A stretch of DNA of 10,685 nucleotides from Oscillospiraceae bacterium (GTDB lineage: Bacteria > Bacillota > Clostridia > Oscillospirales > Ruminococcaceae), in contig JAFUQL010000176.1 in assembly GCA_017472375.1 (NCBI GenBank), forward strand, positions 1 to 10,685, given 5' to 3'. The translations under genes and the position numbers were made by a program. Below the pieces are notes generated by a model, which searched no databases, had not been told where the DNA came from, and saw only the letters and a program-made list of their open reading frames with translations. Shown here piece after piece: positions 5,418 through 10,685 of this stretch; the stretch's first letter is position 1; the number at the start of each line of letters is the position of its first letter.

Positions 5418-6983
5418 TCACAGCATGGGAGCCACCGTGCGCACCACCGCGCGGATGGCGCTTTTCAGCAAGCTGGTCTTCTGCTGTTCTCTGGTGATGA
5501 GGATGCTCTTGGCGAGAGTTTCCTCCAGATCCGCTTTCAGATCGCGGATGGCATCACAGCGGTACATCCACACACCGTTTTCGAAGTGGTGCACCAAACT
5601 GCGGTAGTCCAGGTTGATCGTTCCGATCATCGCATAGGCATCGTCCGCCAGGTAGCTCTTGGCGTGGATGAAGCCCGGCTCGTACTCGTAGATCTTTACC
5701 CCGGCCTCGGTCAGGCGCTTGTAGAAGCTGCGGGTCATCTCCAGGATCAGCTTCTTGTCCGGGACGTGGGGCACGATGATGCGCACATCCACACCCCGCA
5801 GGGCCGCGTGTTCGATGCTCTGGCACAGGGCGTTGTCGATGATCAGGTACGGGCTGGTCATCCACATATACCGGGTGGCACTGTCCAGCATCCCGCGGAT
5901 GACGCTCTTGCCCACCCGGCGGTCATAGATGGGGTGCGGGCCGTCCCCGAAGGGGATCACGTACCCGGGGGCATCGAACCGTTCCGCCGGAGGATAATGC
6001 TCCACACAGCTCTGGGGCAGCTTGCGGAAGTTCAGCCCGAAGTCGATCAGAAACAGCTTGGTCATCTCCCGCACGGCCTCACCTTCCAGCCGGATGCCGG
6101 TGTCCTTCCAGTGGCCGAACTTCACCACGGCGTTGATGTATTCGTCCGCCAGATTCACGCCGCCGGTGTAGCCCACCGTTCCGTCAATGACCAGGATCTT
6201 GCGGTGGCTGCGGTTGTTGAACTCGCTGTCCGCGTTGCCCCGCATCCGGGAGAAGGGGGTCGCCTGAATGCCGAAGGCGGCAAGGCTCTTGGCATAGTCG
6301 CCGGGCAGGGTGGTCATGCAGCCGATGTCGTCGTAGAGCACCCGCACCTTCACCCCATGGGCGGCCTTTTCCTTCAGGATGTCCAGGATCGAGTTCCAGA
6401 ACCGCCCCTCCTCGATGATGAAGTACTCCATATAGATGAAGTGCTGCGCCCGGCGCAGATCCTCCAGCATGGCGGCGTGCATGACCTCGCCCAGCGGGAA
6501 ATAGGTCTGTTTGGTGCCGGTGTACAGGTGGGTCTCCGCAATGCGGCAGAGCAGCCTGGCTTGGCTGGCCGCTGTGGGATCCTCCGCTGTCAGCCGCTCC
6601 ATGGCCTCCCGGTCGTCCGTGGTGAAGGGGGCGTCCTTCAGCGCCTTCAGGCGGCGGATGTACTTTTTCTGCAGCTTGCGGGAGTAGAACAGGAAGTACA
6701 GCATGAACCCGGCCACCGGCACGATAAGCACCAGAAGCAGCCAGGGCACCTTGTAGTCGGGGTTGTCGTCCGAGGCGATGATGCGCACCACACAGGCGAT
6801 CTCGGTGGCCCACGCCGCCAGATAGAAATAGGGCACCCAGCGGCACAGTGCGAACACGATGCCGATGATGGCCGCCACCTCCAGCACCGTGATGGCGATG
6901 GCCAGAATGTACCGCACCGGGATGTAGTTGACCTCTTTTTCCACCCGTTCGTCGTTCACATAGTATTGGAGCGTTTTTCTCAT
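5418..6983 (-). CDS. cls: Cardiolipin synthase (two HKD motifs, membrane-bound)
   Basis: 521 residues. The protein joins phosphatidylglycerol molecules into cardiolipin at the cytoplasmic membrane. The N-terminus carries hydrophobic segments at about 25-47, 50-70 and 80-100. Two phospholipase D HKD motifs follow: His260/Lys262/Asp267 in SHRKILVIDGTVGYTGG and His440/Lys442/Asp447 in FIHAKSYLADDAYAMIGT, both complete. The usual flanking residues (MIGTINLDYRS, EYF near 186) are there, and the length fits bacterial Cls (about 480-520). The ATG at 6983 was chosen because GGGAGGG lies about eight bases upstream and the reading frame before it is low-complexity, intergenic-like sequence. It appears to be a single-gene transcript with a shared terminator at its end; the neighbours give no pathway hint. 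Confidence 0.93.
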   Translation of the reverse strand: MRKTLQYYVNDERVEKEVNYIPVRYILAIAITVLEVAAIIGIVFALCRWVPYFYLAAWATEIACVVRIIASDDNPDYKVPWLLLVLIVPVAGFMLYFLFYSRKLQKKYIRRLKALKDAPFTTDDREAMERLTAEDPTAASQARLLCRIAETHLYTGTKQTYFPLGEVMHAAMLEDLRRAQHFIYMEYFIIEEGRFWNSILDILKEKAAHGVKVRVLYDDIGCMTTLPGDYAKSLAAFGIQATPFSRMRGNADSEFNNRSHRKILVIDGTVGYTGGVNLADEYINAVVKFGHWKDTGIRLEGEAVREMTKLFLIDFGLNFRKLPQSCVEHYPPAERFDAPGYVIPFGDGPHPIYDRRVGKSVIRGMLDSATRYMWMTSPYLIIDNALCQSIEHAALRGVDVRIIVPHVPDKKLILEMTRSFYKRLTEAGVKIYEYEPGFIHAKSYLADDAYAMIGTINLDYRSLVHHFENGVWMYRCDAIRDLKADLEETLAKSILITREQQKTSLLKSAIRAVVRTVAPML

Positions 6984-7016
6984 AGCGTGTCCCTCCCGCT
7001 GGCCGGTATTTTGTTC

Positions 7017-7025
7017 ATTGTAGCA
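7017..7025 (-). promoter_or_regulatory. Probable -10 of the cls promoter
   Basis: TGCTACAAT on the minus strand (7025-7017) is an extended -10 element 34 bases before the cls start. TTGCGC lies 14 bases upstream of it, too close for a standard -35 box, so the assignment rests on the extended -10. Confidence 0.5.
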
Positions 7026-7237
7026 CAGGTTTGTTTGCGCAATGTTTCCGCTGGCAGGCGGAGCAAAAACTTTTTCGGTCGGTTTTGTGTGCAAAAGGCC
7101 GATCCCGTGAGGGAGCGGCCAAACGCTGAGCTGCCTGCCGCCGCAAAAAGATTTTTTGCCCGCTGCACGGCTGCATCCCCTGCATTTTCCACCGCACAGC
7201 GCACTTTGCTCAAAAATTTTCGCGCTGATCCGCACAG
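7026..7237. other. Divergent intergenic region with hairpins between cls and the S51 gene
   Basis: About 210 bases with no convincing gene. A compact hairpin occupies 7097-7120: GGCCG/CGGCC outside, a small internal loop, then CCC/GGG closing GTGA, a GNRA-type tetraloop. A second inverted repeat is GCAAAAA/TTTTTTGC near 7143-7159. GGCAGGC (about 7054) has a 7-base complement GCCTGCC (about 7133), which could bracket the first hairpin. A structured RNA or leader is possible, but I recognise no known class. Confidence 0.35.
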
Positions 7238-7267
7238 TTGCACTCCACCCTGCTAATGTGGTAAAAT
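7238..7267 (+). promoter_or_regulatory. Promoter of the S51 peptidase gene
   Basis: TTGCAC (7238-7243), 18-base spacer, TAAAAT (7262-7267) with a TGG extension directly before the -10. Start of transcription would be near 7274, about 29 bases before the ATG. Confidence 0.65.
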
Positions 7268-7302
7268 AGCGGCATCTCATTTTCCCAGGAGAGGACATTC
7301 CC

Positions 7303-8043
7303 ATGCATCTGTTTTTGACCAGCAGCCCCAGCGGCTGCCCCTACGAATCCGGCCCGGCCGTCCCCGTGCTGGACGGTTCCAACGATTTTGTAAAGCGGCT
7401 GCGCCGGGTGTGGCCCGCCGAGCGGCCCGCCTGCCTGATCCTGTCCGCCAGCCCCGGCGACCACTGGGGCAACGACCAAATGCGTGAGGCCTTCACCGCC
7501 TGCTTTGCCAATGCAGGGCTGCCCTTCAAGTGGGTGGCAATGTGCGACGACCGGGATGCGGATGAGTTCCACGACCTGCTGGCCCGCTGCCAGGTGGTGC
7601 TGATGGCCGGCGGGCACGTTCCCACCCAGCAGGCCTTTCTGCAGTCGCTGGGCGCCGCTGAGGCGCTGGCCGGCTACAAGGGCGTGGTCATCGCCATGAG
7701 CGCAGGCAGCATGAACTGCGCCGAGCTGGTCTATTCCCAGCCCGAGGATCCCGGCGAGGGCATCGACCCGGGCTTTGAGCGCTGGCTGCCGGGCCTTGGG
7801 CTCACCGAGACCTGCATCATCCCCCACTTCCAGAAGACCCGGAACTGGATGCTGGATGGCTTGCGCCTGCTGGAGGACATCACCCTGCCGGACAGTCACC
7901 GCCACCCCTTCATCGCCCTGGCGGACGGCAGCTACATCTATGCACACAATGGGCACGAGACTCTGTACGGCCGGGCCTGGCTGATGGCCGCCGGGCAGCT
8001 TCTGCCCCTGTGCGAGGACGGCCGCAGCCTGCGGCTGAAATGA
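7303..8043 (+). CDS. Peptidase S51 / class I glutamine amidotransferase-like protein
   Basis: 246 residues, cytoplasmic (no signal peptide). It has the S51 layout shared by dipeptidase E and cyanophycinase-like enzymes: MAGGHVPTQ (101-109), the nucleophile elbow IAMSAGSMNCAE with Ser133, and IIPHFQKTR with His175, a likely triad member. PepE-type enzymes cleave N-terminal Asp dipeptides, cyanophycinases release beta-Asp-Arg; which substrate applies here cannot be told. AGGAGAGG lies eight bases before the ATG. The gene has its own promoter and terminator and is divergent from cls, so it probably acts alone. The length is close to PepE (about 230). Confidence 0.87.
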   Translation: MHLFLTSSPSGCPYESGPAVPVLDGSNDFVKRLRRVWPAERPACLILSASPGDHWGNDQMREAFTACFANAGLPFKWVAMCDDRDADEFHDLLARCQVVLMAGGHVPTQQAFLQSLGAAEALAGYKGVVIAMSAGSMNCAELVYSQPEDPGEGIDPGFERWLPGLGLTETCIIPHFQKTRNWMLDGLRLLEDITLPDSHRHPFIALADGSYIYAHNGHETLYGRAWLMAAGQLLPLCEDGRSLRLK

Positions 8044-8060
8044 GCGGAACACAAAAAGCA

Positions 8061-8094
8061 AGACCCCTGCCGCAGTGCGGCGGGGGTCTTTTTT
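8061..8094 (+). terminator. Terminator of the S51 peptidase gene
   Basis: AGACCCCTGCCGC (8061-8073) pairs with GCGGCGGGGGTCT (8077-8089), 13 bp with one G-U, followed by TTTTTC. On the minus strand the stem is followed by TGCTTTTTG, so it may also stop the convergent exported-protein transcript. Confidence 0.9.
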
Positions 8095-8159
8095 CACGCC
8101 CGGAGGCGCGGCGGCGTTCTCACATCATGTGCTGCGGGGCGGATGCACCATGTATGGCA

Positions 8160-8540
8160 TCACATCGTCTTGTCGTAGTTCGAGCTCACCGACTCGGTGA
8201 CACCGCCGACGGTCACGTCCGCCAGAGTGGTCAGCCGGTAACTGGTACCGGACTTCAGCGCGTAGCTGCCGCTGAAGCGGCCGGTGGAGGAGTAGACCGT
8301 GGTCTTGCCGGTGCGGGCCACCTCGACGTAATCGCCGTAGGGGTCGCGCTCAAACAGGATGAGCTGGCCCACGATCTTGGTGGTACCGCTCACGCCCGTG
8401 ACTGTACTGGAATAGGTACCGGACGTGAGGCTGGGGGCGATGCTCGACACGTTGGCCCAGCGGGGCTCCGCCGCAAAGGCGGGCACGGCCAGTGCCGCCA
8501 TCAGAACGGCTACCAGGATGAGCGAGAGAACTTTTTTCAT
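8160..8540 (-). CDS. Small exported protein of unknown function
   Basis: 126 residues. A textbook signal peptide, MKKVLSLILVAVLMAALAV followed by PAFA, predicts cleavage near residues 23-24 before AEPRW. The mature part (about 103 residues) is rich in Ser, Thr, Gly and Val with alternating patterns, no cysteines and no membrane segment, suggesting a small beta-sheet domain outside the cell. I do not recognise the family. AAAGGAGGT lies about seven bases before the ATG. It lies 76 bases after the DUF4367 gene in the same direction, so it may belong to the sigma operon or be one of its targets; the hairpin in the gap could uncouple expression. Confidence 0.8.
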   Translation of the reverse strand: MKKVLSLILVAVLMAALAVPAFAAEPRWANVSSIAPSLTSGTYSSTVTGVSGTTKIVGQLILFERDPYGDYVEVARTGKTTVYSSTGRFSGSYALKSGTSYRLTTLADVTVGGVTESVSSNYDKTM

Positions 8541-8566
8541 GGTAAGACCTCCTTTTGGTTCGGGAA

Positions 8567-8599
8567 CGCCTGCGTTTAGTTTACTCTATGCCGCAGGCG
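8567..8599 (-). other. Hairpin between the DUF4367 gene and the exported-protein gene
   Basis: CGCCTGCG (8567-8574) and CGCAGGCG (8592-8599) form a perfect 8-bp stem with a 17-base AT-rich loop. No T-run follows on the minus strand, so it is probably not a terminator; it could be an mRNA processing or stability element, or a leader structure. The loop (read TAGAGT, TAAACT on minus) could also hide a weak -10. Confidence 0.4.
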
Positions 8600-8616
8600 A
8601 ATCCGGCAGAACCCTG

Positions 8617-9342
8617 TCAGGAAACTTTTATCCCCTGTGCCACCTGGATCGCCTCAGCCAGGTCGATCGTTCCGCTGACATTCCACACCATGCCGTCCAC
8701 CCGCCACAGCAGGGTGTGCGAAGCCCCATCGCTGTTGGGGCCTCCGTGGTGGTAACACCACATCATCTCCTGCCCGTCGATCACAACGGTGTGAAAATCG
8801 GTGTATTCGCTGTCCATCGCGTTCATGTACCAGCCATCGTCCACCGCAAGTGTCACCGTGATGCCGGTGCCGATCTCTTTCTCGTAGAATGCACTGTAAA
8901 GCTGATCTCCCTCCCAATCTTCCCACTCCAGCTCATAGCCCTCGCACATATACTCCAGGTGGATGTTCCCGGGCAGCGCGGTGCGGGTGGGCGACTCATT
9001 GGTGAGGTAGATGTCCACGTTCTTTTCTTTCCAGTCCATGATCGTCTCGCCCACGGCCTCCTGCACCGCCTCAGCCTGCATCAGCGTGCCGGACAAAAGG
9101 GTGATGCAGGCCATGGCGCTCACAAGCAGCCGCTTGCCGTGCCGCAGCCAGCGCTGGGCGCCGGCTTTGCGCTTTACCCGGCGCATGGTGCGGCGAACCT
9201 TCTCCTCAAAGCCGGGACTGGGTGCAAAGCGGCGGTTCAGTTCCTCCAGATCCGGCAGCTCCTCCCAGCGGCGCTGCTCCACCTCGGCAGCGGCCATCGC
9301 TGCCAGGGCCTCCAATGTGATCGTACCATTCTCAAGTGTCAT
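8617..9342 (-). CDS. Membrane DUF4367 protein, probable anti-sigma factor
   Basis: 241 residues. A cytoplasmic N-terminal part (1-70) has the pattern FAPSPGFEEKVRR and a basic stretch, then one membrane segment (about 71-90, LLVSAMACITLLSGTLM). An outer domain follows, ending in LWRVDGMVWNVSGTIDLAEA, the usual end of DUF4367. Such proteins are encoded directly after ECF-like sigma factors and are thought to hold them at the membrane. Its ATG overlaps the last 11 bases of the sigma gene, with AAGGAGG inside that gene six bases upstream, so the two are translationally coupled. The signal sensed by the outer domain is unknown. Confidence 0.82.
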   Translation of the reverse strand: MTLENGTITLEALAAMAAAEVEQRRWEELPDLEELNRRFAPSPGFEEKVRRTMRRVKRKAGAQRWLRHGKRLLVSAMACITLLSGTLMQAEAVQEAVGETIMDWKEKNVDIYLTNESPTRTALPGNIHLEYMCEGYELEWEDWEGDQLYSAFYEKEIGTGITVTLAVDDGWYMNAMDSEYTDFHTVVIDGQEMMWCYHHGGPNSDGASHTLLWRVDGMVWNVSGTIDLAEAIQVAQGIKVS

Positions 9343-9877
9343 CCCGCTCCTCCTTCCCGATCAGCTTTTTGCGCGCCCGGTGGATGCGCACCTTCACAGC
9401 CTGCGGCGAGATCGCCATAAAGCGGGCGATCTCCTCGATCTTGTAGCCCTGCGCCTTCAGCTCCAGCGGGGTGCGGTAATCGTCGCTCAGCGCCTTGAAA
9501 TTCTCGATGGCCTGCTGCAGCACCATTTCATCCAGCGCGATGCGCTCCGGGTCTTCGGCCGGCAGCTCCGCAAGCTCCTCCGCATACTGCTGCTCACTGC
9601 CCCGCTGCCGGGAGATCCGGCGCAGATAGTCGATGGTGCGGTTGCGGGTTACGATGGAGATGAAGCTGGCCAGTTCCTTTTTGTTGTCCACCCGGATCAG
9701 ATCAATGATCTTGATGAGGTGCAGGAAGGTCTCGTGAACAGCATCCTCCGCCAGCTCCGGATCCATGATGATCCGGCTGGCCTCATAGTACATCAAACCG
9801 CGGTACTTGTCGTACAGCATTTCAAATTTGTCGCGCTGGGCTTCTGTTTCCAGCATCGACAGGTACATAAAAAACAT
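9332..9877 (-). CDS. Sigma-70 family (ECF-like) RNA polymerase sigma factor
   Basis: 181 residues. Region 2 spans about 18-85 (FEMLYDKYRGLMYYEASRII, then ELAEDAVHETFLHLIKI and RNRTIDYLRR); region 4 spans about 118-173 with the helix-turn-helix YKIEEIARFMAISPQAVKVR (145-164). There is no region 1 or 3, as in ECF factors. GAGGA lies about seven bases before the ATG at 9877; further in-frame ATGs at codons 4 and 8 leave a little doubt. It is followed without a gap by the DUF4367 membrane protein, its likely anti-sigma factor, and is divergent from a small XRE regulator. Two candidate promoters lie upstream. Confidence 0.88.
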   Translation of the reverse strand: MFFMYLSMLETEAQRDKFEMLYDKYRGLMYYEASRIIMDPELAEDAVHETFLHLIKIIDLIRVDNKKELASFISIVTRNRTIDYLRRISRQRGSEQQYAEELAELPAEDPERIALDEMVLQQAIENFKALSDDYRTPLELKAQGYKIEEIARFMAISPQAVKVRIHRARKKLIGKEERDDT

Positions 9878-9906
9878 GGCAGTTCCTCGATTCGCTCGGT
9901 TTCGGC

Positions 9907-9949
9907 GTAATGTATTACAATACTAATACGCTGTAATGAACCCCGTCAA
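9907..9949 (-). promoter_or_regulatory. Proximal promoter candidate of the sigma gene with nested dyads
   Basis: On the minus strand TTGACG (9949-9944) is followed after 18 bases by TAGTAT (9925-9920). The -10 area is a nest of dyads: GTATTA/TAATAC (9912-9917 with 9924-9929) and GTAAT-GT-ATTAC (9907-9918). These could bind a regulator, or be a by-product of AT-rich -10 sequence. Confidence 0.4.
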
Positions 9950-10052
9950 GCCGCCATGCTTTTTACGCAATGCAGTGCATCCCTATGCGCGCCGCAGTTT
10001 TTTCGCCTTGCAGCGCCTTTCCCGGTATGGACAGGAAACCGTTTCTTTTCGA

Positions 10053-10081
10053 ATTATAGTCCCTTTAACGACTATAGTCAA
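10053..10081 (-). promoter_or_regulatory. Distal, near-consensus promoter of the sigma operon
   Basis: On the minus strand TTGACT (10081-10076), 17-base spacer, perfect TATAAT (10058-10053). It points to the sigma gene, with a predicted leader of about 170 bases. The palindrome GACTATAGTC covers its -35 box. Confidence 0.7.
10070..10079. promoter_or_regulatory. Palindromic operator candidate GACTATAGTC
   Basis: A perfect 10-bp palindrome overlapping the -35 boxes of the leftward sigma promoter and the rightward regulator promoter. A second TATAGTC half occurs at 10055-10061, 18 bases away. The adjacent XRE protein is the obvious candidate ligand; this is inferred. Confidence 0.5.
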
Positions 10082-10103
10082 GAACGTGCCCAGACCGTAT
10101 GAT
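10075..10103 (+). promoter_or_regulatory. Promoter candidate of the small XRE regulator
   Basis: TAGTCA (10075-10080, four of six consensus), 17-base spacer, TATGAT (10098-10103). Transcription would start near 10110, 27 bases before the gene. Confidence 0.45.
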
Positions 10104-10136
10104 GCAAACAGAAACTGCGTTGGAGGGGTTGGTCTG

Positions 10137-10355
10137 ATGATCGTATATGACCCGTTTTGGATTACACTGCGCCGTTCCGGCGAGTCCACCTACACCCTCA
10201 TCAAAAACCACCGCATCTCCTCCTCCACCATCGACAAGCTGCGCAACAACAAACCTCTGAATACCACAACCATCAACGACCTGTGCCGCATCCTGAATTG
10301 CTCTGTGAGCGAGATCATGCAGTATGTCCCCTCAGAACAGGACCAGCCTTTGTAA
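10137..10355 (+). CDS. Small YozG-like XRE transcriptional regulator
   Basis: 72 residues, essentially one Cro/CI-type helix-turn-helix: YDPFWITLRRSGESTYTLIK (4-23), SSSTIDKLRNNKPLNTTTIN (28-47) and LCRILNCSVSEIMQYVP (49-65). This is the pattern of small YozG/HTH_26-type DNA-binding proteins, which have no effector domain. GGAGGGG (10122-10128) lies eight bases before the ATG at 10137. The reading frame is open further upstream, but that part has no ribosome binding site and crosses promoter sequence. The gene is divergent from the sigma factor gene and may regulate the overlapping promoters. A strong terminator follows. Confidence 0.85.
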   Translation: MIVYDPFWITLRRSGESTYTLIKNHRISSSTIDKLRNNKPLNTTTINDLCRILNCSVSEIMQYVPSEQDQPL

Positions 10356-10374
10356 GGCAGCTTTTCCAAACACA

Positions 10375-10412
10375 AAAACGCCGCCCCCGATGCAAACCGG
10401 GGGCGGCGTTTT
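10375..10412. terminator. Bidirectional terminator between the XRE gene and gap
   Basis: AAAACGCCGCCCCCG (10375-10389) pairs with CGGGGGCGGCGTTTT (10398-10412), a 15-bp perfect stem with an 8-base loop. A's on one side and T's on the other let it work for both convergent genes. Confidence 0.92.
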
Positions 10413-10447
10413 ACAGTTCAGTCAAGCCTTGCGCCTGCGAGTGCAGC

Positions 10448-10685
10448 TTACAGCTCAGCGAAGTACTTGATGGTGCGGACCATCTGGCTGGTGTAGCTGT
10501 TCTCGTTGTCGTACCAGGACACGACCTGGACCTGGTAGGTCTCGTCGTCGATCTTGGTGACCATGGTCTGGGTGGCATCGAACAGGCTGCCGTACTTCAT
10601 GCCGATGACGTCGGCGGAGACGATCTCCTCCTCGTTGTAGCCGAAGCTCTGGTTGGCAGCAGCCTTCATGGCGGCGTTGATGGCC
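10448..10685 (-). CDS. gap: Type I glyceraldehyde-3-phosphate dehydrogenase, C-terminal part
   Basis: The last 79 codons of a leftward gene whose start lies beyond the window. Recognisable type I GAPDH sequence: SADVIGMKYGSLFDATQT, then QVVSWYDNENSYTSQMVR and the C-terminus TIKYFAEL. The Asn in the YDNE block helps bind NAD in this family; the catalytic cysteine lies in the missing part. The enzyme oxidises glyceraldehyde 3-phosphate to 1,3-bisphosphoglycerate in glycolysis. It ends in TAA about 35 bases before the shared terminator. Confidence 0.95.
   Translation of the reverse strand, partial: AINAAMKAAANQSFGYNEEEIVSADVIGMKYGSLFDATQTMVTKIDDETYQVQVVSWYDNENSYTSQMVRTIKYFAEL

Noticed and set aside
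5586..7256. 556-codon rightward frame opposite cls
   Set aside because: It is antisense to the two HKD motifs and has no start signal. The minus-strand gene explains the conservation pattern.
7210..8097. 295-codon leftward frame opposite the S51 peptidase
   Set aside because: No ribosome binding site and no family match; it contains the promoter and terminator of the forward gene.
8120..8131. CACAT-C-ATGTG dyad after the exported-protein gene
   Set aside because: The loop is a single base and there is no T-run, so it cannot form a useful hairpin; there is no promoter nearby for an operator role.

Overview
The window looks like the chromosome of a GC-rich, low-motility-type gut Firmicute, most likely Oscillospiraceae (Faecalibacterium/Gemmiger-like). 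This is inferred from strong AAGGAGG-type ribosome binding sites, Clostridia-type protein families (TIGR03916/TIGR03915 pair, DUF368, DUF4367, YozG-like regulator) and the type I GAPDH C-terminus. No database search was possible, so the genus is a guess.

Left part (1-4560): the start of a DUF368 polyprenyl-phosphate transporter, then a leftward block that reads as a DNA-damage neighbourhood. A LexA/CI-like XRE-S24 repressor (3435-4046) is divergent from a small two-helix membrane protein (4261-4560). Their shared intergenic region carries two matching 15-bp dyads, ACAACC(A/C)AT(C/A)GTTGT, one in each promoter, plus a third cluster of the same half-sites in between. Downstream of the repressor lie a radical SAM putative DNA repair protein with helix-hairpin-helix motifs, its usual DUF4130 partner (which appears to start at ACG) and a GyrI-like domain protein, ending at a terminator.

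Middle (4700-5420): two serine tRNA genes, anticodons TGA and GCT, with a promoter and a strong terminator. A 27-residue single-helix membrane peptide with an excellent ribosome binding site and its own terminator follows.

Right part: a cardiolipin synthase (leftward), a divergent S51-type peptidase (rightward), and a leftward group made of a sigma-70 family/ECF-like factor, a membrane DUF4367 anti-sigma-like protein and a small exported protein. A 72-residue YozG-like XRE regulator is divergent from the sigma gene, and a palindrome (GACTATAGTC) sits where the two promoters overlap. The window ends in the C-terminal part of glyceraldehyde-3-phosphate dehydrogenase.

There is no CRISPR array, no insertion sequence, no transposase and no clear prophage. 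The strongest candidate for something undescribed is the repressor/small-membrane-protein switch at 4047-4260. Its layout recalls lexA-yneA of other Firmicutes, but with a different repressor architecture, a different operator and an unrelated small protein.
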